A stretch of DNA of 64,000 nucleotides. It comes from Arthrobacter alpinus. Its GTDB lineage: Bacteria > Actinomycetota > Actinomycetes > Actinomycetales > Micrococcaceae. Location of the stretch: contig NZ_FNTV01000001.1 in the NCBI RefSeq assembly GCF_900105965.1, forward strand, positions 2,852,001 through 2,916,000, read 5' to 3'. The translations under genes were made by a program, and so were the position numbers. The stretch's first letter is position 1, and the number at the start of each line of letters is the position of its first letter. The notes under the pieces are model-generated. The model did not search any database. It was not told the origin of the DNA and was given only the letters and a program-made list of their open reading frames with translations. Below, one piece after another: positions 1 through 7,255 of this stretch.

Positions 1-137
1 GTCGACTTGCCGGCACCGTTTTCGCCTACGAGAGCGAGAACCTCGTTGTGCCCTAAGTCCAGCTGCATGTCAGACAGGGCCTTGACACCAGGAAAGCTCT
101 TGTTTACCCCGGAGATCCGAAGAAGTTTCTTACTCAT
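1..137 (-). CDS. Sugar ABC transporter ATP-binding protein, N-terminal fragment
   Basis: The first 45 codons of a gene that runs off the left edge. The peptide reads as a beta-strand start, a '[11 protein letters not shown]' A-loop region and then a Walker A motif (GENGAGKST) right at the edge. This arrangement is typical of RbsA/XylG/MglA-type monosaccharide importer ATPases, which carry two ATPase domains. It reads in the same direction as the fucose catabolic genes and lies downstream of them across a 219-bp gap that contains an operator-like palindrome. I infer that it energises uptake of L-fucose or a fucoside. The family call is good; the substrate is inference from context, and the rest of the transporter is outside the window. 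Confidence 0.85.
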   Translation of the reverse strand, partial: MSKKLLRISGVNKSFPGVKALSDMQLDLGHNEVLALVGENGAGKS

Positions 138-170
138 GCTGCCCTCTCAAGGCTTCTACATTTGATCCGA

Positions 171-194
171 CATCAGACCTCTCTGGAGATCTGA
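171..194. promoter_or_regulatory. Imperfect inverted repeat upstream of the ABC ATPase
   Basis: Two 10-base arms (ATCAGACCTC and GAGATCTGAC) flank a 4-base centre and match at 8 of 10 positions when one is complemented. The repeat lies about 35-60 bp before the start of the ABC transporter gene, where an operator or leader hairpin would be expected. No regulator can be named from it. Confidence 0.3.
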
Positions 195-334
195 CACGGG
201 TGGCTGACATTTTTGTCTTCACCATCAAAAACATGAAATGCGCCTACTTCCCGCCTACGTCTGCGTATGCGGGGGAATTCAACTTCCATCATGGTATGTT
301 ATCTGCGCCACAAATACACGCACATTCACAGAAT

Positions 335-345
335 ACATCCGATGT
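335..345. promoter_or_regulatory. GntR-type operator candidate ACATCCGATGT
   Basis: An 11-bp palindrome with a single central base, in the gap between the fuconolactonase gene and the ABC transporter gene. The same sequence with the other central base (ACATCGGATGT) lies in the divergent promoter region of the catabolic genes at 5257-5267, and related copies lie before the sialic acid operon. A short odd-length palindrome of this kind is usual for FadR-subfamily GntR repressors. Binding is not shown by the sequence. Confidence 0.55.
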
Positions 346-356
346 TTACTTAAATG

Positions 357-1193
357 TTATCGAGAATAGATTCTTTGCGCCGTCCCGGACCAGATGGCCT
401 GGCGATCAGCGGGGCTCAGCGAGGACAGCAAGGACTCCGCGATCCCTACCGTTTGCCGGTACTTGCCACCGAGCAGGCTTACCGGCCAGTCCCCACCAAA
501 CATGAGCCGGTCGGGACCAAAGGCAGAAAGTGCAGTGTTCCAGACGTCTTCTAAGGCTTGGGCCGAGTAGTCAGTTCCTCCGGCATGAAGGCCCGATACC
601 TTCGCCGCGGTGTTCGGCAACGCTGCCACTGCCTGCAATTGCTGCTTCCACCGCGCCATCTCGTCTGTGCTCCCGTCGCGCGGCGGTTTACCAAGGTGGT
701 CAATCACCACGGTCAGCTGCGGCAAAGCCTGGGCAAGTTCAACTACCTGGTTCAAATAGCGCGGGAAGGCATCCGGAACGTCAAAGGGCAGCCCGGCCTC
801 GGCCACCATCGCCAGTGACTCACGCACGGACTTCAGTGCCAAGACATCTGGCCGGGGATCGTCGTGAATCAAGGTGCGCACCCCGCAATACACCGAATGG
901 GCTCCCCACCGCTGGAGAAATGTTGCCGTGGCGGGCGGGTCCTCCAAAGGAAGCCAACCCACCACACCCGCTATCCAGTCATGCTTTTTCGCGGCCAATA
1001 ACATGGCCTCATTATCGGCAGCCGTGTCATCGGCCTGCACCAGAATTGCCCGGTCCACACCGGCTGCAAAGAGCACCTCTTGGGCTTGTTCGGCCGTGAA
1101 GCTCCGGAACAAGATGCCGTGGGCAGGCTTCAACCAGGAATACTGCCCAGGAGCCAGTTCCCAAAGATGCAGATGCGCGTCAAGGCGGCTCAC
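357..1193 (-). CDS. Amidohydrolase, probable L-fuconolactonase
   Basis: A 278-residue amidohydrolase_2 family protein. It begins VSRLDAHLHLW, where the HxH metal motif is at residues 7 and 9; later come a VIDHLGKP strand and an FGGDWPV motif near the C-terminus, the usual metal and acid residues of lactonases in this family. Its expected role is opening L-fucono-1,4(1,5)-lactone to L-fuconate after the dehydrogenase step. I chose the GTG start at 1193 because the HxH motif should lie close to the N-terminus and the length then fits the family; another GTG further upstream is possible. It is separated by 64 bp from the dehydrogenase gene before it and is the last catabolic gene of the minus-strand operon. 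Family certain; fucose specificity comes from the neighbours. Confidence 0.85.
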   Translation of the reverse strand: MSRLDAHLHLWELAPGQYSWLKPAHGILFRSFTAEQAQEVLFAAGVDRAILVQADDTAADNEAMLLAAKKHDWIAGVVGWLPLEDPPATATFLQRWGAHSVYCGVRTLIHDDPRPDVLALKSVRESLAMVAEAGLPFDVPDAFPRYLNQVVELAQALPQLTVVIDHLGKPPRDGSTDEMARWKQQLQAVAALPNTAAKVSGLHAGGTDYSAQALEDVWNTALSAFGPDRLMFGGDWPVSLLGGKYRQTVGIAESLLSSLSPADRQAIWSGTAQRIYSR

Positions 1194-1257
1194 GGAGGCC
1201 CCCGGGGCGCCACCAACCGCCACAGCCGCCCGTCCGGCGTCGTGCCCTAATTCAGAA

Positions 1258-2226
1258 TCAGGCGTGGACAAGGCGCTCGTCCAACAACCCGCGTGAAACC
1301 AGCGCAGTCCACAAGTCAGCAGGGATCTCCACAGCCATGCGCGCTGCCGTCTGGGACATCTGCTCGGCAGTGGAAGCTCCCACAACCACGGTTGCCACGG
1401 CTGGGTGACTGAGTGCGAACTGCAGAGCCGCGGCAGGAAGTTCCACGCCGAACTCATCACAACAGGCGGCGAGCGCCTTGGCCCGGGAAAGGATGTGCGC
1501 CGGGGCTGGCTCGTAGTTGTAGTGGGCGTTAGCCGAAACCACTGGGCGGGCCAGCAGGCCGGAGTTGTAGACACCGCAATTGGCGACCGCCACATGGCGT
1601 TCGCGACACAGCGGCAACAGGTCCGCGGCGGCCGGCTGCTCCAGGAGCGTGTATCTCCCGGCCAGCATGATGATGTCGAGATCGGCCGCGGCCACGCAAT
1701 CGCGGAGCGCAGCGGCGGAGTTGGCACCCACCCCGATGGCCGTGATGAGCCCCTCCGCTCGAAGCTTTTCCAGCGCGGGCAGTGCTTGCTTGATGCCGGC
1801 GTCGAGATCGTAAACATCGGGGTCATGCAGGTACGCGATGTCGATCCGGTCCAGGCCGGTGCGCTCAAGTGAATCCTCAATGCTCCGCCGGATGCCTGCC
1901 TCGGAAGGATCCCAACGGCGGACAACATCGGCGGGCACATCGAAGCCTTGGGCATCCCGGTCGCCGGAGGGGTTCGCCACCGGTTCCAAGACTCGGCCCA
2001 CCTTGGTGGAAATGACAAACTCTTCGCGAGGCTTGGCGGCCAAGAAGGCGCCAAGGCGGCGTTCGGAAAGGCCAAGACCATAGTGCGGAGCCGTGTCAAA
2101 GTACCTGACGCCCGCGTCCCAGCCGGCCGCGATGGTGGCGGTAGCAACGGCGTCGGGCATGGCTCGGTAAAGGTTGCCGATGCCGGCGGCACCGAAGCCC
2201 AACCGGCCCAGTTCGGGAAGGCTCAT
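1258..2226 (-). CDS. Aldo/keto reductase, probable L-fucose 1-dehydrogenase
   Basis: A 322-residue aldo/keto reductase with the family's catalytic set: Asp44 in YFDTAPHYG with Tyr49, Lys75 in ISTKVG and His134 in AYLHDPD. It resembles the pyridoxal 4-dehydrogenase / D-threo-aldose 1-dehydrogenase branch, which oxidises L-fucose to the lactone with NAD(P). The start at 2226 is chosen because its ATG overlaps the stop of the upstream mutarotase gene as ATGA, a translational-coupling junction; an upstream start at 2238 would also be in frame. It sits between mutarotase and lactonase genes, which gives the order expected for the first steps of the oxidative fucose pathway. Confidence 0.85.
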   Translation of the reverse strand: MSLPELGRLGFGAAGIGNLYRAMPDAVATATIAAGWDAGVRYFDTAPHYGLGLSERRLGAFLAAKPREEFVISTKVGRVLEPVANPSGDRDAQGFDVPADVVRRWDPSEAGIRRSIEDSLERTGLDRIDIAYLHDPDVYDLDAGIKQALPALEKLRAEGLITAIGVGANSAAALRDCVAAADLDIIMLAGRYTLLEQPAAADLLPLCRERHVAVANCGVYNSGLLARPVVSANAHYNYEPAPAHILSRAKALAACCDEFGVELPAAALQFALSHPAVATVVVGASTAEQMSQTAARMAVEIPADLWTALVSRGLLDERLVHA

Positions 2227-2537
2227 GGCAGTTCCCACACTTTCGCCAGTCCCGTGTCATCGCCTGAGTAGTCGTCCTCAACCTCGAGGAGTTCGGCCAT
2301 GACGGCCTGCCAGGCAATATTGACCGGGTTCAGCGCCAATTCCTTCCGCATGGCCTGGTAGTCAGCTACCTCCACCACGTGGAAAAGCTCCCGTCCACTG
2401 CGCCAGATGTTCCATGTACTGACTCCTGCCGCGCGCAATGCGGCGTCCAACTCATCGCTGATGCGGGCGTGAACGGAATCGTACTCCGCCTCCTTGCCAG
2501 GCTTCAACCGGGTGTGCAGGGCAATTCTCTGGCTCAT
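2223..2537 (-). CDS. L-rhamnose/L-fucose mutarotase family protein
   Basis: A 104-residue protein of the RhaM-type (DUF718) mutarotase family, a small dimeric alpha/beta barrel that interconverts sugar anomers. Visible signs are the N-terminal RIALHTRLKPG with the family's histidine, the central WNIWRSGRELFHVVE strand, and the C-terminal tract that in this family forms the active-site wall. Here it would speed up conversion to the L-fucose anomer used by the dehydrogenase. The start overlaps the fucosidase stop as ATGA, and its own stop overlaps the dehydrogenase start in the same way, so the three genes are tightly coupled. Confidence 0.85.
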   Translation of the reverse strand: MSQRIALHTRLKPGKEAEYDSVHARISDELDAALRAAGVSTWNIWRSGRELFHVVEVADYQAMRKELALNPVNIAWQAVMAELLEVEDDYSGDDTGLAKVWELP

Positions 2538-3868
2538 GACAAATCGCTTTCGGGGTGCAGGAAAAGTTCAATGACCGGAACGGCCACGCGTGGACGCTGG
2601 ACGGGAAGTTTCAGCGTCAACGTACCGGGCGCCTGACCGGCAGGGGTCATATGACCGGCGGCCTGTCCGGGATCAAGGACGAGGAAGGGAATTTCGGACG
2701 CGTCGTTGAGCAGTTGCGCGTACCGAACCTTGCCAGCCAAACCGGGCAGGTGGACAAATTGAAATGGCCATGCAAACAGGTGCAGGTACAGGCGGTTCCC
2801 GCGCAGCGTGTAGCGGGCGTCCTGCGGCGCGGCCATCCCGGCAGCACCGGCACCGTAAATGGAGCGGCTGTGCAAGCGCATCCACTCGCCAATGCCTGCC
2901 AACGATTCACGGGCGCGCGGATCAATCTCGCCCCGCCCCGTGGGACCGACGTTCAAGAGCAGGTTGCCACCCTTGGAGACCCCGTCAATGAGCATGTGGA
3001 TGAGTTGTTCCGGGGACTTGTAATCCAGGTTGTCCCGGTCATAGCCCCAACTGCCGTTGAGTGTCTGGCAGGCCTCCCAAGGAACTTCCTTGTCGCCGCT
3101 GATCATGGCGCCGGCGGGCTGGTATTGCTCCGGGGTCACAAAGTCACCGGGAACGTTGAGCCGGTCATTGACGATGATGCCCGGCTGCAGTTCCCGGATC
3201 AGCTCCATCAGCGCCACTGAACCCCAATCTTCGGCGCCCTTGCCGCGGAACTTGGGTTCGCCGTCGGGGTTGGCAGTAGCCTCATCCGGATAGGAGAAAT
3301 CGAAGAAGAGGTAGTCGATCTGCCCATAATTGGTGAGCAGCTCACGCACCTGGCCGTGCAGGTATTCACGGTACCGGGCGCCGTCGCGAGTCTTGTTCAG
3401 TTCCTCCCAATCCGGGTTGTTCCGCGCGGCGTGGTTGCCGTCAATCGTGAAATCCGGGTGGTGCCAATCAATGACCGAATGGTAGAAACCAACCTTCAAC
3501 CCGGCCTCGCGCAACGCCGCAACATACGGCGTGAGCAGATCCTGGCCGCAAGGGGTATTGGTGGCCTTGTAGTCAGTGAGCGCCGAATCCCACAGCGCAA
3601 AGCCATCGTGGTGCTTGGTGGTCAGCACCACGTACTTCATGCCGGCGCTCTTCGCCGCGGCCGCCCACTCGCTCGGGTCGTAAAGATCAGGGTCAAAATG
3701 GTCAAAATACTTGCTGTACTCCGCCGCATCCATGTTCTCCCGGTACATGACCCATTCATGGCGGGCAGCCAAGGAATACAGCCCCCAATGCACAAACATG
3801 CCGAGGCGATCTTCGGTGAACCACGGCGCGTGAGGGATGGCTACCTGGGTAGCGGGCGCTGTTGACAT
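2534..3868 (-). CDS. Alpha-L-fucosidase, GH29
   Basis: A 444-residue glycoside hydrolase of family GH29. The N-terminal FVHWGLYS motif, the TTKHHDGFALWDS stretch (residues about 83-95) and the GFYHS...WHHPDF segment are hallmarks, and Asp190 in YLFFDFS is in the position of the catalytic nucleophile. It releases L-fucose from glycans or oligosaccharides. No signal peptide is visible, so it probably works inside the cell on imported fucosides. It is 4 bp from the dehydratase gene upstream and overlaps the mutarotase gene downstream, so it belongs to the fucose operon. Confidence 0.93.
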   Translation of the reverse strand: MSTAPATQVAIPHAPWFTEDRLGMFVHWGLYSLAARHEWVMYRENMDAAEYSKYFDHFDPDLYDPSEWAAAAKSAGMKYVVLTTKHHDGFALWDSALTDYKATNTPCGQDLLTPYVAALREAGLKVGFYHSVIDWHHPDFTIDGNHAARNNPDWEELNKTRDGARYREYLHGQVRELLTNYGQIDYLFFDFSYPDEATANPDGEPKFRGKGAEDWGSVALMELIRELQPGIIVNDRLNVPGDFVTPEQYQPAGAMISGDKEVPWEACQTLNGSWGYDRDNLDYKSPEQLIHMLIDGVSKGGNLLLNVGPTGRGEIDPRARESLAGIGEWMRLHSRSIYGAGAAGMAAPQDARYTLRGNRLYLHLFAWPFQFVHLPGLAGKVRYAQLLNDASEIPFLVLDPGQAAGHMTPAGQAPGTLTLKLPVQRPRVAVPVIELFLHPESDLS

Positions 3869-3872
3869 GTTG

Positions 3873-5210
3873 CTAGACCAATTCCTTCTGTGTTGCGACC
3901 TGTTCTGCAGCGTCTGCCAACCAGAAAGCGCCGTCGGGGAAAGTGTATTCAGCTACCGAGGCTGCATGCATCTCACTGCCGCCTCCCGGACTCAGCGGCG
4001 GCCAGTAGCAGCCGTCATGAACGTCGATCGGGGTGACGAAGTGTTCGTGCAGGTGGTCAACGAATTCAATCATGCGGTCTTCTTTTTTTCCGGACACAGC
4101 CACAAAGTCAAACATGGACAGGTGCTGGACGGCCTCGCAGAGTCCCACACCGCCAGCATGTGGGCAGACGCGGACACCGAACTTGGCGGCAAGGAGCAAG
4201 ATGGCCACGTTTTCATTCACGCCGGCCACGCGGGCTGCATCGATCTGCAGCACCTGTAGCGCATCGGCCTGCAGCATCTGCTTGAACATCACCCGGTTTT
4301 GCACGTGTTCGCCGGTGGCCACGGGGATGGGTGCCACACCGCGGGCAATGGCTGCGTGGCCCAAGATGTCATCAGGGCTGGTGGGCTCTTCGATCCAGGC
4401 GATGTCGAACGGAGCCAAGTGGCTCATCCACTCAATAGCCTCGGCCACGTCCCAGCGCTGGTTGGCGTCAACGGCAATCTTGATATCGGGGCCCACGGCC
4501 GCCCGCGCCGTGCGCAACCGGCGCACGTCGTCGTCCAGATCGGCACCCACCTTGAGCTTGATCTGCTTGAAGCCGCTGGCGACAGCCTCACGAGCCAGCC
4601 GGGTCAGCTTCTCATCCGTGTACCCCAACCAGCCCGGTGTTGTGGTGTAGCCGGGGTACCCCTCGGCCAGCAAGGTGGCTGTGCGCTCTTCGCGTCCGGA
4701 TTCGGCTGTGCGCAGGATGTCCAACGCTTCGTCGCGGGTCAGTGCATCGGTCAGGTAGCGGAAATCCACCAGGTCCACGAGCTCCTCAGGGCTCATGGTA
4801 GCCAGCAACTGCCACAGCGGCAATCCCGCACGCTTGGACTTGAGGTCCCATAATGCATTGACCACGGCACCGATGGCCATGTGCATCACACCCTTTTCCG
4901 GCCCCAACCAGCGGAGCTGGGAATCGTGGGCCAGCTCGCGCCATGTGCCACCCATATCTTCGAGCAGTTCCTCGGCATTGCGGCCCAGCAGGTAAGGGGT
5001 TAGCGCTTTGATCGCGGCCGTTTCTACATCATTTCCACGGCCAATCGTGAAGACGAAGCCGTGCCCCTCGTGGCCATCGCCACTATCCGTCACAACCCGC
5101 AGATACGCGGCCGAGTAGTCCGGGTCCGGATTCATGGCGTCAGAGCCATCTAGATCACGCGACGTTGGAAAACGGACGTCGCTGGTCTCGACGGCAATGA
5201 TTGTACTCAC
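3873..5210 (-). CDS. L-fuconate dehydratase (enolase superfamily)
   Basis: A 445-residue enolase-superfamily acid-sugar dehydratase. The catalytic set is complete: Lys218/Lys220 in KLKVG, metal ligands Asp248 (AVDAN), Glu274 (WIEEP) and Glu301 (TGEH), and His351 in CPHAGG. These positions agree with those I recall for the characterised Xanthomonas L-fuconate dehydratase, which makes the specific assignment strong. It removes water from L-fuconate to give 2-keto-3-deoxy-L-fuconate. The start is a GTG at 5210 with GGAG 6 bases before it. It is the first gene of the minus-strand operon, facing a divergent promoter region with an operator-like palindrome. Confidence 0.93.
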   Translation of the reverse strand: MSTIIAVETSDVRFPTSRDLDGSDAMNPDPDYSAAYLRVVTDSGDGHEGHGFVFTIGRGNDVETAAIKALTPYLLGRNAEELLEDMGGTWRELAHDSQLRWLGPEKGVMHMAIGAVVNALWDLKSKRAGLPLWQLLATMSPEELVDLVDFRYLTDALTRDEALDILRTAESGREERTATLLAEGYPGYTTTPGWLGYTDEKLTRLAREAVASGFKQIKLKVGADLDDDVRRLRTARAAVGPDIKIAVDANQRWDVAEAIEWMSHLAPFDIAWIEEPTSPDDILGHAAIARGVAPIPVATGEHVQNRVMFKQMLQADALQVLQIDAARVAGVNENVAILLLAAKFGVRVCPHAGGVGLCEAVQHLSMFDFVAVSGKKEDRMIEFVDHLHEHFVTPIDVHDGCYWPPLSPGGGSEMHAASVAEYTFPDGAFWLADAAEQVATQKELV

Positions 5211-5256
5211 GGGCTGCTCCTGGTTGGCGAAAGGCTAAAAAGTTATCTCAAGCTAA

Positions 5257-5267
5257 ACATCGGATGT
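5257..5267. promoter_or_regulatory. GntR-type operator candidate ACATCGGATGT in the divergent promoter
   Basis: An 11-bp near-perfect palindrome lying 47 bp before the dehydratase start and 134 bp before the FAH-family gene, in the 190-bp region that separates the two halves of the fucose catabolic cluster. Together with the copy at 335-345 it marks both leftward fucose transcripts, so one regulator could control uptake and breakdown. Confidence 0.6.
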
Positions 5268-5400
5268 TTTCTGTGTCAATATTGGAAATGCTACTGAAAT
5301 AGCCGTAGGGTGTGGATAAAACTACCTGAAAGCTCAGACGTTAAGGTTCCGCCAGGACTCCCTAACCACTACCGAACCGCCCGTTAGAGGTAAGAACTTC

Positions 5401-6300
5401 ATGAAGATTGCACGCCTTGGTGAGCAGGGACGGGAAATTCCCGTTGTTATTGCCACCGACTCCACTGGTACTGAAATCAGCTATGACGCACGACCCGTCA
5501 CGGCCACGATCGACGGCGCGTTCCTGGCCGGTGGCGGTATCGCCGCCCTGCGCGAAGCCGTGAACAACGGCACGCTTCCTGTTCTGGAAAACGCCACCCA
5601 GTTGCGTATTGGCTCCCCCATCGCCCGGCCCAACAATGTCATCTGCATCGGCATGAACTACGCCGCCCACGCGGCTGAGTCCGGAGCCCTGCCACCCACC
5701 ATTCCGGTGGTTTTCCTCAAGCCGAACAACACCGTGGCCGGTCCCTTCGACGCCGCACCGATCCCGCCGTTGTCCGCCAAATACGACTGGGAGGTGGAGC
5801 TGGGCGTGGTCATTGGCCGAGAGGTCAGCTACCTGTCCACCCTCGCGGAGGCCGCCGACGCCGTGGCCGGTTACGTCATTGCCAATGATCTTTCCGAGCG
5901 CGAATACCAAATTCCTGGCGCCGCGGGCCAGTGGACCAAAGGCAAGTCCCTGCCCAAGTCCACGCCGCTGGGCCCGTGGTTGGTGCCCGCCGGCGACGTT
6001 GATGAGAACGGCCTCCAGCTCAAGAGCTGGGTCAATGGCGAACCGCGCCAGGACTCCAACACGGCCGATCTGATTTTTGACGTTCCCACGATCATTCACC
6101 ATCTGAGCCAGTACATGGTTTTGGAGCCAGGGGATGTGGTGCTGACGGGCACTCCGGAAGGTGTCGCCCTCTCGGGGCGCTTCCCCTACATCCAGAACGG
6201 CGACATCGTGGAAGTTGAAATTGATGGGCTGGGACGCCAGCGCCAAGAATTCTTCCGTACAGGCACCGACACCGCCAACACCTCAGCACAGGAGGCCTAA
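5401..6300 (+). CDS. FAH-family hydrolase, probable 2,4-diketo-3-deoxy-L-fuconate hydrolase
   Basis: A 299-residue fumarylacetoacetate hydrolase family protein. The metal-binding acids are visible as Glu131 and Glu133 (YDWEVELG) and Asp163 (ANDLSERE), and the family's C-terminal GDVVLTGTPEGVA motif is present. In the oxidative L-fucose route the last step splits 2,4-diketo-3-deoxy-L-fuconate to pyruvate and L-lactate, and a member of this family does it. It abuts the SDR gene, whose product would make that substrate. Other acylpyruvase-type substrates cannot be excluded from sequence alone. Confidence 0.88.
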   Translation: MKIARLGEQGREIPVVIATDSTGTEISYDARPVTATIDGAFLAGGGIAALREAVNNGTLPVLENATQLRIGSPIARPNNVICIGMNYAAHAAESGALPPTIPVVFLKPNNTVAGPFDAAPIPPLSAKYDWEVELGVVIGREVSYLSTLAEAADAVAGYVIANDLSEREYQIPGAAGQWTKGKSLPKSTPLGPWLVPAGDVDENGLQLKSWVNGEPRQDSNTADLIFDVPTIIHHLSQYMVLEPGDVVLTGTPEGVALSGRFPYIQNGDIVEVEIDGLGRQRQEFFRTGTDTANTSAQEA

Positions 6301-7059
6301 GTGAGCCAGGATCTAGCAACTCTTACAGCCGTGGTCACGGGCGGCGCATCAGGAATCGGCGCCGCCATCGCCGCCAAATTGCAGGGCATGGGCGCACAGG
6401 TTGCCATCCTTGATCTGTTTCCGAAGGATCTCCCCGCAGGTCAGCTCGGCTTTGCCTGTGACGTGTCCGACGACGCTTCCGTCACCGCCGCGATTGCCGG
6501 CACAGTTGCGGCCTTCGGCGGCGTGGACATTGTGGTCAACAACGCCGGCATTGGCGCGATCGGCTCCGTGGAAGATAATGACGATGCCGAGTGGGCCCGC
6601 GTCTGGAACATCAACGTGGTGGGCATGGTTCGCGTTTCCCGCGCCGCCCTGCCGCACCTGCGCAAGTCCTCTGCCGGAGCAATCGTGAACATCTGCTCCA
6701 TCGCAGCTACCGCCGGCCTGCCGCAGCGGGCCCTATATTCGGCCACGAAGGGCGCCGTTCTCTCACTGACCCAAGCCATGGCTGCGGACCATCTGCGGGA
6801 GGGTGTTCGCGTCAACTGCGTCAACCCGGGCACGGCCGATACCCCGTGGGTTGGTCGACTTCTCTCTCAGGCGGACGATCCTGCGGCCGAACGCGCCGCC
6901 TTGAACGCCCGCCAGCCGCATGGCCGGCTGGTGACGGCAGAGGAAGTTGCGGGCGCCGTGGCCTACTTGGCCAGCCCGCTTTCCGGTTCCACCTCCGGGA
7001 CATCAATTGCAGTAGACGGCGGAATGCAGGCCCTGCGTCTGCGCCCCGTGGAGGCTTAG
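6301..7059 (+). CDS. SDR dehydrogenase, probable 2-keto-3-deoxy-L-fuconate dehydrogenase
   Basis: A 252-residue classical short-chain dehydrogenase: cofactor motif TGGASGIG at residues 13-20, NNAG at 80-83, and the catalytic Ser133, Tyr146 and Lys150 (YSATK). It is expected to oxidise C4 of 2-keto-3-deoxy-L-fuconate with NAD, feeding the hydrolase encoded just before it. The GTG start follows the preceding stop codon directly, and an AGGAGG ribosome binding site lies in the end of the upstream gene, so the two are co-translated. Confidence 0.88.
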   Translation: MSQDLATLTAVVTGGASGIGAAIAAKLQGMGAQVAILDLFPKDLPAGQLGFACDVSDDASVTAAIAGTVAAFGGVDIVVNNAGIGAIGSVEDNDDAEWARVWNINVVGMVRVSRAALPHLRKSSAGAIVNICSIAATAGLPQRALYSATKGAVLSLTQAMAADHLREGVRVNCVNPGTADTPWVGRLLSQADDPAAERAALNARQPHGRLVTAEEVAGAVAYLASPLSGSTSGTSIAVDGGMQALRLRPVEA

Positions 7060-7255
7060 AACGAAATATGCGGCACTGGCTCGGCATTTTTCCGGCGACT
7101 ATCCGACACATGGCAGAGGGCGGCCTTGGTGTCTCCTTTGCGTCGCCTACATGAAATGCCGGGCCACCGCCGTCCATCTCCCAGCGCGGCGCGCCACCTA
7201 AGTGATGCGACGTTGCCCAAAACACGCAGTTAAGTGATGCAGTGTTTGATTGGGG

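Noticed and set aside
357..2192. A 611-codon minus-strand frame
   Set aside because: Its first half is an out-of-frame reading of the aldo/keto reductase gene; only the part from 1193 to 357 is the lactonase.
7060..7255. Two copies of TAAGTGATGC (7199 and 7231) taken as possible insertion-sequence end
   Set aside because: Too short and without matching transposase remains.
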